A stretch of DNA of 64,000 bases from Kribbella aluminosa (GTDB lineage: Bacteria; Actinomycetota; Actinomycetes; Propionibacteriales; Kribbellaceae): the NCBI RefSeq assembly GCF_017876295.1, contig NZ_JAGINT010000001.1, forward strand, positions 3,906,001-3,970,000. Direction: 5' to 3'. The translations under genes and the position numbers were made by a program. Under the pieces are notes generated by a model, which was not told the origin of the DNA, searched no databases, and saw nothing but the letters and a program-made list of their open reading frames with translations. Below are positions 40,451 through 48,947 of the stretch, one piece after another. Positions within the stretch are counted from its first letter, which is position 1, and each line of letters starts with the position of its first letter.

Positions 40451-40981
40451 ATGCCGTGGTTGATCGGGCTTGCACTGCTGGCCGTACCGATCGTGGAGAT
40501 CTTCGTGATCATCCAGGTAGGCCACGCCATCGGCGGCTGGCCCACCGTCGGCCTGCTCGCCCTGGAAACCGTCTTCGGCGCCTGGCTCCTGAAGCGCGCC
40601 GGCCGCCGTGCCTGGACCACCCTCCAAGCAGCCGTCCAGTCGGCCAACCTCCCGGGAGCCAACCTGACCGGCGCCACCGTCACCGACGGGAAGGGCACCG
40701 GTGGCAGCTCGCCCGGCCGTGACCTGACCGACAGCGGCATGGTGCTGATCGGCGGAGCCCTGGTGATCATCCCCGGCTTCATCTCCGACGCCGTGGGACT
40801 TTTCTTCCTCCTCCCGTTCACCCGGCCCCTGGCCCGGCGCCTCACCACGCGCTTCCTGACCCGCCGCGCCGCCACCCTCACCCCACCCGACTTCACCCCG
40901 TTCATGCCCGGCGCCACCCAGCCCCGCCGGCCCGCCTCCGGCGACGTCATCCAAGGCGAAGTAGTCGACCCGGAGAAGTAG
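40451..40981 (+). CDS. FxsA-family membrane protein
   Basis: 176 residues with an N-terminal hydrophobic pair (MPWLIGLALLAVPIVEIFVI, then GWPTVGLLALETVFGAWLL) and a later segment (MVLIGGALVIIPGFISDAVG), the typical FxsA layout. Between them is a poorly conserved hydrophilic insert of about 30 residues. FxsA in E. coli relieves phage exclusion by F plasmid; the role here is unknown. GAAGGGA lies 7 bases before ATG, and TAACACT upstream may be the -10. Bases 40350-40450 hold no gene. Confidence 0.88.
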   Translation: MPWLIGLALLAVPIVEIFVIIQVGHAIGGWPTVGLLALETVFGAWLLKRAGRRAWTTLQAAVQSANLPGANLTGATVTDGKGTGGSSPGRDLTDSGMVLIGGALVIIPGFISDAVGLFFLLPFTRPLARRLTTRFLTRRAATLTPPDFTPFMPGATQPRRPASGDVIQGEVVDPEK

Positions 40982-41039
40982 GCCCGCTAGCGGCACACTG
41001 GTGCAGGCGGCGGGGGAGGTCGGGTAGCGAGGAGCGCGG

Positions 41040-43304
41040 ATGCGGGTGCTCGGTGGACGGCTGATCGGTGGGCCGGCAGCTGGTGGAGGGCCGGCCGCTG
41101 CGCGGCTGTCGGGGTTGGTCGGGTGGTTGCGGCGGCGGGATCCCGGGCTGGCGGCGACGCGGCGGGCGGCCCGGACCGCGGTGGTGATGCCGTTGTTGTT
41201 CGCGTTCTGTGCGGGGGTTCTGAAGGCGCCGACGGTGGCGAGCTTCGCGGCGTTCGGGGCGTTCGCGATGTTGCTGCTCGTCGACTTCCCGGGCAGTGCC
41301 GGGCAGCGGATCCGCGCGCAGCTCCAGTTGGCGGTCGCGTGGCTGGTGCTGGTGTCGCTCGGGACCTTCGCCGGGTACTCCGTGTGGTCAGCGGTCGTGG
41401 TGACCGCCGTCGTCGGGTTCGCCGTACTGTTCTCGGGCGTCGTCAGCTCGGTGCTTGCCGGCGCCGGTACGTCGTTGCTGCTGTCGTTCATCCTGTCCGT
41501 TGCCACGCCCGGCTCGCTGTCGACGCTGCCTGACCGGCTCGCCGGTGTCGCGATCGCCGCCGTCGCCGCGGTCTTCGCCGTGTCGTTCCTCTGGCCGCGG
41601 ACGTCGATCGACCCGCTCCGGGCGCCGGCCGCGCGGGTGTGCCGGGCCGCCGCGGCGCAGTTGCGTTCGGAGGCGCTGGACTCCGTCGACGTGTGCGCCG
41701 TCCGCACGCGGGAGACCGCGACACTGATCGACGAACTCCGCCGTACGTTCACCGCGACGCCGTACCGCCCGACCGGGCTGTCCACCGGCTCGCGCGCCCT
41801 CGTCCGGCTCGTCGACGAACTCACCTGGCTGAGCGGCATCCTCGACGAACCGGGGCCCGAGGCAACGACCTGTGACGCGGAGTCCGCGGCCGTGCATGTC
41901 GCGGCCGCCGGCGTCCTCGCGTGCAGTGCCGAACTGCTCGACGACGGATCGCAGAATGTTGACAATCTGACGAGCGCAGCACAGGTACTGCGGGACGCGG
42001 TGACGAAGCTCGAGGATGGCGCCGCCGGCCGGCTGCCGTCGACGTACCGCTCGGAGGCCGACCTGCTCGGCAGCCTGAACGTGTCGTTCCGTGCGCAGGA
42101 GGTCGCGTTCGGGGTGCTGCTGATCGCGCAGAACGTCGAGACCGCCCGACGTTCTGATCAGCGCAGCTGGACCGACCGCCTCCTCGGTCGCGAGCCGAGT
42201 GCGCTCGCAGGCCCGTTCGCCAGCGCCACGGAACGCGCCGCCGCGCATCTCGAACCACATTCGGTCTGGCTGCACAACAGCATCCGCGGCGCGGTCGGTC
42301 TCGCCGCGGCGGTGGCGCTCGCGAACGTGACCGGCGTACAGCATGGTTTCTGGGTGATCCTCGGGACACTGTCGGTACTGCGGTCCAACGCGCTGAGCAC
42401 CGGCCAGAACGCGTACCGGGCGATCGGCGGCACGGTCGTCGGCTCGATCGTCGGAGCCGTCCTGCTGCAGCTGATCGGCGGCAACCGGACCGCGTTGTGG
42501 ATCCTGCTGCCGATCGCAGTACTCGTGGCCGGGATCGTGCCGGCAGCGATCTCGTTCGCGACCGGGCAGGCGGCGTTCACGGTGACGCTGGTGATCCTGT
42601 TCAGCATCGCGCAGCCGGAGGGCTGGTCGTTGATCCTGTTCCGGATCGGCGACATCGCGCTCGGGTGCGCGGTCAGCGTCGCGGTCGGCCTGCTGTTCTG
42701 GCCGCGCGGGGCGTCGAAGGCGGTCGGGAAGGCGCTGGCCGAGGCCTACCTCGACAGCGCGCGGTACCTCGTCAGCGTCGTCGGGTACGCCGTGTCGTGC
42801 TGCGCGCCCGGTCCGCGGATGCCGCAGGACGGGCGGCGCGCGGCGGCCGCGGCGCGGCGGCTGGACGACACGTTCCGCACGTACCTCGCAGAGCGGGGCG
42901 CGAAGACGGTTCCGCTGAGCGAGATGACGGCGCTCGTCACCGGTGTGGTCGCGGTCCGGTTGGCCGCGGACGCCGTACTCGAACTCTGGGAGCGGTACGC
43001 CGACGGGCGACCACCGTCGGACGACCGCGCCTCGGCGCAGGCGGCACTACTCGCGTCAGCGGACCGGCTGCTCCAGTGGTACTCGAACCTGGCCGGCGCC
43101 CTGGACGGCCAGGCGTCGGTACCGGAGCCGTTGCCCCACGACCACCCGGCGAAGACGCGCCTGGTGGACGCCGTACGGAACGACCTGTACGACGCCGACG
43201 ACCAGGCGACGCCGACCGCGATCCGGATCCTCTGGACGAACGACCACCTGGAAGTCGTACGCCGCCTCCAGCCGAGCCTCGTCACCGCCGCCCAGCGGAC
43301 CTAG
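41040..43304 (+). CDS. FUSC-family membrane protein (aromatic acid exporter-like)
   Basis: 754 residues: six N-terminal membrane segments (about 50-190), a cytoplasmic helical domain, a second membrane block (about 415-560, with GFWVILGTLSVLRSNALSTG), and a C-terminal cytoplasmic domain. The repeated membrane-soluble layout is that of FUSC/YccS/AaeB proteins, which export aromatic acids or are uncharacterised. AGGAG precedes ATG 41040. The convergent peptidase E remnant ends 8 bases beyond its stop. Confidence 0.85.
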   Translation: MRVLGGRLIGGPAAGGGPAAARLSGLVGWLRRRDPGLAATRRAARTAVVMPLLFAFCAGVLKAPTVASFAAFGAFAMLLLVDFPGSAGQRIRAQLQLAVAWLVLVSLGTFAGYSVWSAVVVTAVVGFAVLFSGVVSSVLAGAGTSLLLSFILSVATPGSLSTLPDRLAGVAIAAVAAVFAVSFLWPRTSIDPLRAPAARVCRAAAAQLRSEALDSVDVCAVRTRETATLIDELRRTFTATPYRPTGLSTGSRALVRLVDELTWLSGILDEPGPEATTCDAESAAVHVAAAGVLACSAELLDDGSQNVDNLTSAAQVLRDAVTKLEDGAAGRLPSTYRSEADLLGSLNVSFRAQEVAFGVLLIAQNVETARRSDQRSWTDRLLGREPSALAGPFASATERAAAHLEPHSVWLHNSIRGAVGLAAAVALANVTGVQHGFWVILGTLSVLRSNALSTGQNAYRAIGGTVVGSIVGAVLLQLIGGNRTALWILLPIAVLVAGIVPAAISFATGQAAFTVTLVILFSIAQPEGWSLILFRIGDIALGCAVSVAVGLLFWPRGASKAVGKALAEAYLDSARYLVSVVGYAVSCCAPGPRMPQDGRRAAAAARRLDDTFRTYLAERGAKTVPLSEMTALVTGVVAVRLAADAVLELWERYADGRPPSDDRASAQAALLASADRLLQWYSNLAGALDGQASVPEPLPHDHPAKTRLVDAVRNDLYDADDQATPTAIRILWTNDHLEVVRRLQPSLVTAAQRT

Positions 43305-43312
43305 ACAACCGT

Positions 43313-43905
43313 TCAGCGGGAGTGGACGAGGCGCCAGGTGTTGCCGTCGATGGTCACGGCCTGGTCGTCGTCGATGGAGACGAAGTGCTCGGCGCCCTGC
43401 TCGGTGAGCTGGCGGTCGTGGCGGGCGGCGCGGCCGCGATTGCGGTGCGCGAGCACGAGGAAGGGAACCAGGGACAGGCCGGCGGTCGACCCGGTGACCC
43501 GTGGATCGCCGGGATCGATCGCGGCGTCAGGTTCCCGGAAATAGGCCAGATCCGGTGCCGCGAGGGCGGCGCCGGCGGAGATGCCGACGTAGTCGAGGCG
43601 ACCGCTGCGCACCGCGGGTACGACGAGACGCGCAAACCCGGAGTGCATCGCGTGCTCGAGGAGGAACAGCGGAAACCCGCCCGCGACGAACACCAGCTGT
43701 GCCTGGCCGAGCGTCCGCCGTACCTCGTCCTCATCAGCGTGTTCGACATCCAGCTGGTCGACCCGGATGCCGGCACCGGTCAACAACTCGTGAGCCGCAT
43801 CGACCCACGGTGCCGACGGCAACGGGTTGGCCGCGGTGGGGATCAGAACCGCTCGCGTCACCGGGCGGGGACCTGCTGCGAGCCAGTCCGGGAGCGCACC
43901 CAGCC
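43313..43905 (-). pseudogene. 5'-truncated peptidase E (S51) gene
   Basis: Encodes most of an S51 dipeptidase: VLIPTAANPLPSAPWVD, FVAGGFPLFLLEH, the nucleophile motif GISAGAAL, and a C-terminal ERTF-like region ending at 43313. The first strand and start codon are missing. Upstream of about 43905 the same strand continues in a different frame as the N-terminus of an MFS protein. The frame stays open to 44023, but those extra codons are the out-of-frame reading of the MFS piece. Confidence 0.75.
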
Positions 43906-44066
43906 CGGCCGAGCTGGGTGCCGGTGACGACGCTGCCGGTCGCGGCCCGGCCGCCTCCGAGGTCCTGGGCGATCGTCGCGAGCAACGGTTGCGCGTAGTA
44001 GACGTTCGCGATCGTGATGCCACAGGTCAGCGCCAGCAGGCGCACCTCAGTACGTGACGACGACAC
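43906..44066 (-). pseudogene. 5' remnant of an MFS transporter gene
   Basis: From GTG 44066 (GGGAG 5 bases upstream) the frame reads LLALTCGITIANVYYAQPLL, then IAQDLG and VVTGTQLG, the first two helices of an MFS porter. It then loses similarity at about 43908, where peptidase E sequence begins in another frame. Both partners share an LG codon pair at the junction, suggesting a deletion. Bases 44067-44247 hold no gene. Confidence 0.75.
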
Positions 44067-44246
44067 GCACACTCCCAACCCACGAGGCTTCCACTGAACA
44101 CCGGCGCAGTCGAGCGCCGGAACCTCTGGGATCAGCCAGCGGGTTCGTGCCGGACCCCGCGGATCAGCGACCGGTCCGGCCCCGGTCGACCCCACCCACT
44201 CAACGGGTCCTGCACCGCGAGAGCCGAAGTACGTCGGCAGATCCCC

Positions 44247-44271
44247 GTATATGTCGTAATCGGTATATAGT
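44247..44271 (+). promoter_or_regulatory. Promoter with AT-rich dyad before the ArsR gene
   Basis: The -10 TATAGT (44266-44271) ends 6 bases before the GTG at 44278, so the transcript is leaderless. GTATAT (44247-44252) and ATATAG (44265-44270) form an imperfect inverted repeat covering the promoter, a likely ArsR operator. Confidence 0.6.
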
Positions 44272-44277
44272 ACTGGC

Positions 44278-44586
44278 GTGGACTCGTTCGGTGTCTTGGC
44301 CCAGCCGCAGCGGCGCCTGATCCTCGACGCGCTGATCCAGGGCGAACGTCCGGTGGGCGACCTGGTCGACGAGCTCGGCCTGAGCCAGCCGGTGGTGTCC
44401 AAGCAGCTGCGGATCCTGCGCGAGGCCGAGATGGTCGTGGTGCGCGGGGACAGCCAACGGCGGCTGTACCGGATCAATCCCGCCCCGTTCGCCGAGATCG
44501 ATGCCTGGCTGGATCGCTACCGCCAGTTCTGGGCACGCCGGCTCGATGCCTTGCAAGCACATCTCGAGACAGAGGAGCACCAGTGA
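44278..44586 (+). CDS. ArsR-family repressor
   Basis: 102 residues, a winged helix only: FGVLAQPQRRLILDALIQGE, then GLSQPVVSKQLRILREAEMV and the beta wing GDSQRRLYRI. No metal-site cysteines, as in the SdpR-like branch that pairs with SRPBCC proteins. GTG 44278 is leaderless. The stop overlaps the GTG of the SRPBCC gene. Confidence 0.92.
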   Translation: MDSFGVLAQPQRRLILDALIQGERPVGDLVDELGLSQPVVSKQLRILREAEMVVVRGDSQRRLYRINPAPFAEIDAWLDRYRQFWARRLDALQAHLETEEHQ

Positions 44587-45119
44587 CCGACGACGGCACC
44601 ATCGAACGCGGCGCCGACCGGGTGACGTTTCGCTACGAACGCCGCCTCACGCAGCCGATCGAGTCGGTGTGGAAGGCGATCACCGATCCGGCCGCGATCG
44701 AGCAGTGGACCGGCATGCGGCCCGAGCTGGACCTTCGCGAGGGTGGGTCGTACGTGACTCGTCATCAGGGTGATGTGCGCGTCGTGGACCGGGTCCTGCG
44801 GCTCGATCCGCCGCGGTTGTTCGAGCACACCTTCTGGGAGCACGTGAATCCCAGCGCGGTCGTGACCTGGCAGTTGAGCCCGCTCGAGGACCAAGGCTGC
44901 CGGCTGGAACTGACCCATGTGCTGAGCATGGACGACGTGCGTGCGGCGATGGAGCTCGGATCGTCCGGGGTCGACCCGATCACCGTCCTGTCCCGCAACG
45001 CCGCCGGCTGGCATCATCTGCTCGACCGGCTCCAGGCCAGTCTGGGCGAAGCCGTCCGGCCGCGGTCGACAGAGGAGCGAAAGGCGCTGCAGGACCACTA
45101 CGCGGAGCTCAGCCGGTAA
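44583..45119 (+). CDS. SRPBCC (AHSA1-like) protein
   Basis: 178 residues: RLTQPIESVWKAITDPAAIEQW at the start of a helix-grip fold, and HHLLDRLQASLG at its long C-terminal helix. It should bind a hydrophobic small molecule, partner of the ArsR protein before it (GTGA overlap). The same two domains are one polypeptide at 4084-4857. The last 11 bases overlap the convergent SGNH hydrolase gene. Confidence 0.9.
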   Translation: MTDDGTIERGADRVTFRYERRLTQPIESVWKAITDPAAIEQWTGMRPELDLREGGSYVTRHQGDVRVVDRVLRLDPPRLFEHTFWEHVNPSAVVTWQLSPLEDQGCRLELTHVLSMDDVRAAMELGSSGVDPITVLSRNAAGWHHLLDRLQASLGEAVRPRSTEERKALQDHYAELSR

Positions 45120-46266
45120 CGAACGGACCCTTCGAGCTGAACGCATGCTCGGTGAAACGGTCGGCCATCACCTGGTGCGTGGCGGCGTCCGGGTGCAGGT
45201 CGTCGCTCAGCCGGTGCGCGGCATTGTCCGGTTCGCCGTACAGGGTGCGGCCGTCGAGGTAGTGCAGGTTGGGGTCGTCGAGAGCGCGCTGGGCCACGAT
45301 GCGGGCGAGTTCGGCGCGGATGACCGACAGGGTGAGTTTGCCGGCCGGGACGTCGTCGGGGTTGCCGGTCGCGGTGAACCGTAGCTGACCCGCGGCGAGG
45401 GCCTCGAGGTTCCAGCCGGTCGGGCCGGGGGTGTCCTCGTGGATCGGGCAGAGGATCGAGGAGACGACCAGCAGCGGCGTTTCCGGGTGGCCGTCGCGGA
45501 TGGTGTCGAGGAAGCCGTGGACGCCGGGCGTGAAGGTGCGCAGCCGGAGGCTGTCGGAGTTCACGATGTTGATGCCGAGCTTCAGGCTGATCAGGTCGGC
45601 GGGCGTGTCGCGGATCGTGCGCGCGATGAACGGCTGCAGGTACGCGCTGCCGCCGAAGCCGAGGTTCAGCAGTTCGACGTCGGCCTGTGCCGCGGCGAGG
45701 GCCGGCCAGGTGCCGGTCGGGTGGGTCGCGTTCGAGCCGTGGCTGATCGAGCTGCCGTGGTGCAGCCAGACGCGGCGGGCGGACGGTACCGGTTCGACCG
45801 GCTGGTCGGTGCGCAGGGCAACCAGTTCGGTGGTCTCGTCGTGCGGGAGCCAGATCTCCACGGTCTTCGGCGCGGCGGCGAGGCCCTCGATGCGGAGGGT
45901 CTGCGGTGTGCCTTGCCGGGTCTGGGTGGAGCCGGTCACCAGGTCGATCGTGATCACGTCGCCGTCGGGGGCGGTGAGCTGGGTGAACAGCCGGCCGTCG
46001 ACGAGTACGTCGTACACACCGTCGGGGCGTGCGGGCGCGCCGACGTAGTCGCGCTTGGTCGGGAGGGTGTCGAGCTCGATCCGCGTGGCTGCGGTGCGGA
46101 AGACGAGCCGTACGCCGGACGGCTGGGAGTCGACCATGTCCATCTGGGGGTCGTCGTACTGCGTTCGCGCCCAGGCGGGGAGGCGGTGCGGCAGGACGCC
46201 GCGCGCGGTCGGCTCGAGGTCGAGGGCTCCGCGGAGGAGGTCGATGGTGAGGGGGACGGTGTGCAT
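45109..46266 (-). CDS. SGNH/GDSL-family hydrolase
   Basis: 385 residues. A beta-sandwich-like N-terminal part (about 1-160) precedes the SGNH domain: block I HHGSSISHGSN with the catalytic Ser, block II Gly in NLGFGGSAYL, block III LKLGIN, and block V DDLHPD with the catalytic Asp-His. Two-domain SGNH proteins of this shape are carbohydrate or acyl esterases; the substrate is unknown. It has no signal peptide. It starts 1 base after the TetR gene ends, so the two form an operon. Confidence 0.85.
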   Translation of the reverse strand: MHTVPLTIDLLRGALDLEPTARGVLPHRLPAWARTQYDDPQMDMVDSQPSGVRLVFRTAATRIELDTLPTKRDYVGAPARPDGVYDVLVDGRLFTQLTAPDGDVITIDLVTGSTQTRQGTPQTLRIEGLAAAPKTVEIWLPHDETTELVALRTDQPVEPVPSARRVWLHHGSSISHGSNATHPTGTWPALAAAQADVELLNLGFGGSAYLQPFIARTIRDTPADLISLKLGINIVNSDSLRLRTFTPGVHGFLDTIRDGHPETPLLVVSSILCPIHEDTPGPTGWNLEALAAGQLRFTATGNPDDVPAGKLTLSVIRAELARIVAQRALDDPNLHYLDGRTLYGEPDNAAHRLSDDLHPDAATHQVMADRFTEHAFSSKGPFVTG

Positions 46267-46267
46267 A

Positions 46268-46837
46268 TCAGCTCCAGGTACGAAGGAGGGCGTCGAGGGC
46301 GTCGAGGATGCGGGGCCAGCTGTCGGCGCTGTCCGGCGCGCTGTAACTGAAGGAGCCGGCGAGCTCGAGGGTCACGTAGCCGTGCACGACACTCCCGATC
46401 AGCCGCACGGCATCCGTCTGCGCCGGCTCGCCCAGGTTGTAACCACGCAGCACTGCCCGCCACAGCTCCGAATGCCTCCGCCCAGCAGCCACGTAGTCAG
46501 CTGAGCTCACAGCAATTGGATTGTGGCGGGAGGCCGCGTAGCGGCCGGGGTGTTCGTGGGCGTAGGTGCGGTAGACGTTCGCCATGGCGGTCAGTGCATC
46601 GGCGCCGGCCCGGCCGGCGAGGGCGGCTGCGGCCTGGTCGGCGAGTTCGCTGAGGGCGACGGTGGCGATCCGGGTCTTCAGGTCGTCGGAGTTGCGGACG
46701 TGCGAGTACAGGCTGGCGACCTGCACGTCGAAGCGGCGGGCCAGGGCCGAGACGGTGACCCGGTCGAAGCCGGCCTCGTCCGCCAGCTCCGCGCCTGCCT
46801 GCGCCAGTCGAGCGCCGCTCAACCCCACTCTTGCCAT
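46268..46837 (-). CDS. TetR-family repressor
   Basis: 189 residues. The N-terminal helix-turn-helix is ELADEAGFDRVTVSALARRF, then VASLYSHVRNSDDLKT. The C-terminal region has the WHG-like pattern of TetR_C families (RLIGSVVHGYVTLELAGSF). ATG 46837 has GAGG close upstream. A perfect 25-base inverted repeat lies 12 bases before it. It should repress itself and the SGNH hydrolase. Confidence 0.9.
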   Translation of the reverse strand: MARVGLSGARLAQAGAELADEAGFDRVTVSALARRFDVQVASLYSHVRNSDDLKTRIATVALSELADQAAAALAGRAGADALTAMANVYRTYAHEHPGRYAASRHNPIAVSSADYVAAGRRHSELWRAVLRGYNLGEPAQTDAVRLIGSVVHGYVTLELAGSFSYSAPDSADSWPRILDALDALLRTWS

Positions 46838-46849
46838 ACCTCATTATGT

Positions 46850-46874
46850 ATTTGCCTAAAGACATTAGGCAAAT
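46850..46874. promoter_or_regulatory. Operator of the TetR/SGNH operon
   Basis: Perfect 10-base arms ATTTGCCTAA (46850-46859) and TTAGGCAAAT (46865-46874) around AGACA, just upstream of the TetR ATG. Confidence 0.7.
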
Positions 46875-46887
46875 CGGATCAAAGAGA

Positions 46888-46917
46888 AACCCTCACCGCG
46901 CCATTGCGATGAGGGTT
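46888..46917 (-). terminator. Intrinsic terminator of rbpA
   Basis: On the minus strand AACCCTCA (46917-46910) and TGAGGGTT (46895-46888) form an 8-base-pair stem, directly followed by a T-rich run TCTCTTTG. It lies 15 bases after the rbpA stop. Confidence 0.7.
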
Positions 46918-46931
46918 CCGGGGGATGTGGC

Positions 46932-47303
46932 TCAGGCGGTGCGCTTGGTCCGGTGCAGGTGCGCCGGGCCGATCTCACCCTTGCGGAGCAGCTCGACCCG
47001 CTCGGCCAGCAGCTCCTCCAGCTCCGAGATGCTCCGGCGCTCGCGCAGCATGTCCCAGTGCGTACGGGCCGGCTTCTCCTGCTTCGGCTCCGGCTTCTCG
47101 CCGGTGGAGCGGGCGGCCTCGCTGCCGCAGTGCGGGCACTCCCAGATCGCGGGCACCTCGGCGTCGTGCGCCATCGTGACCTCGACCACATGGCCGCGGG
47201 GGCAGTCGTACGTGATCATCTGGCGGGGAGCGAACTCAACACCACGGTCATCCTCGAAGCTGACCCCACCCAGCCCCGAACCACGCAGTACGCGATTAGA
47301 CAT
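46932..47303 (-). CDS. rbpA: RNA polymerase-binding protein RbpA
   Basis: 123 residues. An N-terminal core-binding tail (GGVSFEDDRGVEFAPRQ), a zinc-ribbon-like domain with CPRGH and CPHCGSEAARS, a basic linker (EKPARTHWDMLRERRS), and the sigma-interaction helix (LEELLAERVELLRKGE). RbpA binds the principal sigma factor and RNA polymerase and stabilises open complexes. ATG 47303 has GGAGG 6 bases upstream. A perfect SigR-type promoter precedes it and a terminator follows. Confidence 0.97.
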   Translation of the reverse strand: MSNRVLRGSGLGGVSFEDDRGVEFAPRQMITYDCPRGHVVEVTMAHDAEVPAIWECPHCGSEAARSTGEKPEPKQEKPARTHWDMLRERRSISELEELLAERVELLRKGEIGPAHLHRTKRTA

Positions 47304-47332
47304 GTCAAACCTCCGAGATCGTCATCCGGGCC

Positions 47333-47358
47333 AACGGTCGGCCGGCCCGGATCATTCC
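47333..47358 (-). promoter_or_regulatory. SigR-type promoter of rbpA
   Basis: On the minus strand GGAAT (47358-47354), exactly 18 bases, then GTT (47335-47333): the consensus of the thiol-stress sigma factor SigR of streptomycetes. It lies 30 bases before the rbpA ATG. rbpA is a known SigR target in Streptomyces coelicolor. Confidence 0.8.
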
Positions 47359-47558
47359 CATTTTGGCATGTCCGAGCCATATGTTCGCACCTGACAGCCC
47401 GTCGTGACCTGCTGTCATCAGCTGTTCACAGATCCCGCTCTGTCGCCGTGTGTCCCGGGCCGACCGGGGTACGACGTTCCGAATCGATATCCGGTTCACA
47501 GCCTGTTGCCAGGAAGCGAGGATCTCCTCCTCAGTAATCGACCATAGCGTCAGCGTCC

Positions 47559-48947
47559 ATGGTGCTACCCCGCCACAAGCTCCGTGGCCTCAGTTTCGTG
47601 AACGTGGCCCTGGTGGCCATTGTGCTCGTCATCGGCGTGACCGCCTACTTCCTGTTCTTCAAGAAGGATCCACCGGCCGCCGGCGCGACCCGGCCGTCGG
47701 TCGCCGTCCAGCGCGGCGCGGTCACCGCCAGCGTCAGCTCCAGCGGCACCCTGCAAAGCTCGACGACTGCTGCGCCGCAGTTCGAGACCTCCGGAACCGT
47801 CACCCAGGTCCTGGTCAAGGTCGGCCAGGTGGTCGCGAAGGGCGCGGCGATCGCGAAGATCGACCCGTCCGGCGCCGAACGGCAGCTGGTGATCGCCCAG
47901 CAGAACCAGATCGCCTCGGCGAACTCGGTGACCGCGGCCGAGGGCTCACTGAGCGACGCGCAGAACGCCCTCACCGCTGCGGAGGCGGCGTCGGCCTCCC
48001 CGTCGCCGACCCCGACGCCGAGCAACGGTCAGCAGCAGACCCAGAGCCAGTCTCAAGGTCAGAGTCAGGGTCAGAGCCCGGAAGTTGCCGTCAGCAACGC
48101 GGAGGCCGGCCTGGCGAAGGCGAAGGCGGACAAGGAACAGGCCGACCAGAACGTCGACGCCGCCGAGGCCGCGGTCGCGGCGACCACGCTGAAGGCTCCG
48201 ATCGCCGGCACCATCACCGCGGTGAACGGCGCGGTCGGCTCGGCATCCGGCGGCTCCAGCTCAGGTTCAGGGAGCGGGAGCAGCGGCGGGCAAGGCTCGA
48301 CCTCAGGTCAAGGTTCATCCTCGACCTCCAGCAGTACGTCGAGCACGTCGGGCACCGGCTTCGCCGACATCGCCGACCTCAAGTCGCTCCAGGTGGTGGC
48401 GGCGTTCGCCGAGGCCGACGCGATCAAGATCAAGGCCGGCCAGTCCGCGACCGTGACCCTGAACGCCGAGCCCGGTACGACGCTGACCGCCTCGCTGGCG
48501 GCCGTGTCGCCGACCCCCACCACGACCAACGGCGTCGTCTCGTACTCGGCGACGTTCAGCCTCGCCAAGCTCCCGGCGAACGCCCGGATCGGCCAGACCG
48601 CGAACGTCACGGTCCAGACCGCGAAGGCCGCGAACGCCCTCTATGTCCCGAGCACCGCGATCGCGACCAGTGGCACGACGTACACGGTGACGATGGCCGA
48701 CGGCAGCGGGTCCCGTGACGTCAAGATCGGTGTCCGCGGCGACAGCTACACCCAGATCGTGTCCGGCGTGAACGAGGGCGACCAGATCGAGCTGCTGCAG
48801 GGCTCCATCGGCGGCACCGGTACGCAGACCGGCCAGAACCGGCAGGGCCAGCTCGGCGGCGGCCAGTACCCCGGCGGCGGCGCCGGTGGTGGGCTCGGTC
48901 GTGGAACTGGCAGCGGAGCCGGTGGCGGTGGTTTCGGTGGCCGCTGA
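47559..48947 (+). CDS. HlyD/MacA-like membrane fusion protein
   Basis: 462 residues. One membrane anchor (about 14-34), a lipoyl half (SGTVTQVLVKVGQVVAKGAA), a helical hairpin broken by a Gln/Ser-rich insert (SQSQGQSQGQS), the second lipoyl half (TTLKAPIAGTITAVNG), a 40-residue Ser/Gly-rich linker, a beta-barrel (VVAAFAEADAIKIKAG), and a Gly-rich tail. It connects the MacB-type pump of the next two genes to the cell envelope. The low-complexity inserts are unusual for the family. The stop overlaps the ATPase gene by 11 bases. Confidence 0.9.
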   Translation: MVLPRHKLRGLSFVNVALVAIVLVIGVTAYFLFFKKDPPAAGATRPSVAVQRGAVTASVSSSGTLQSSTTAAPQFETSGTVTQVLVKVGQVVAKGAAIAKIDPSGAERQLVIAQQNQIASANSVTAAEGSLSDAQNALTAAEAASASPSPTPTPSNGQQQTQSQSQGQSQGQSPEVAVSNAEAGLAKAKADKEQADQNVDAAEAAVAATTLKAPIAGTITAVNGAVGSASGGSSSGSGSGSSGGQGSTSGQGSSSTSSSTSSTSGTGFADIADLKSLQVVAAFAEADAIKIKAGQSATVTLNAEPGTTLTASLAAVSPTPTTTNGVVSYSATFSLAKLPANARIGQTANVTVQTAKAANALYVPSTAIATSGTTYTVTMADGSGSRDVKIGVRGDSYTQIVSGVNEGDQIELLQGSIGGTGTQTGQNRQGQLGGGQYPGGGAGGGLGRGTGSGAGGGGFGGR

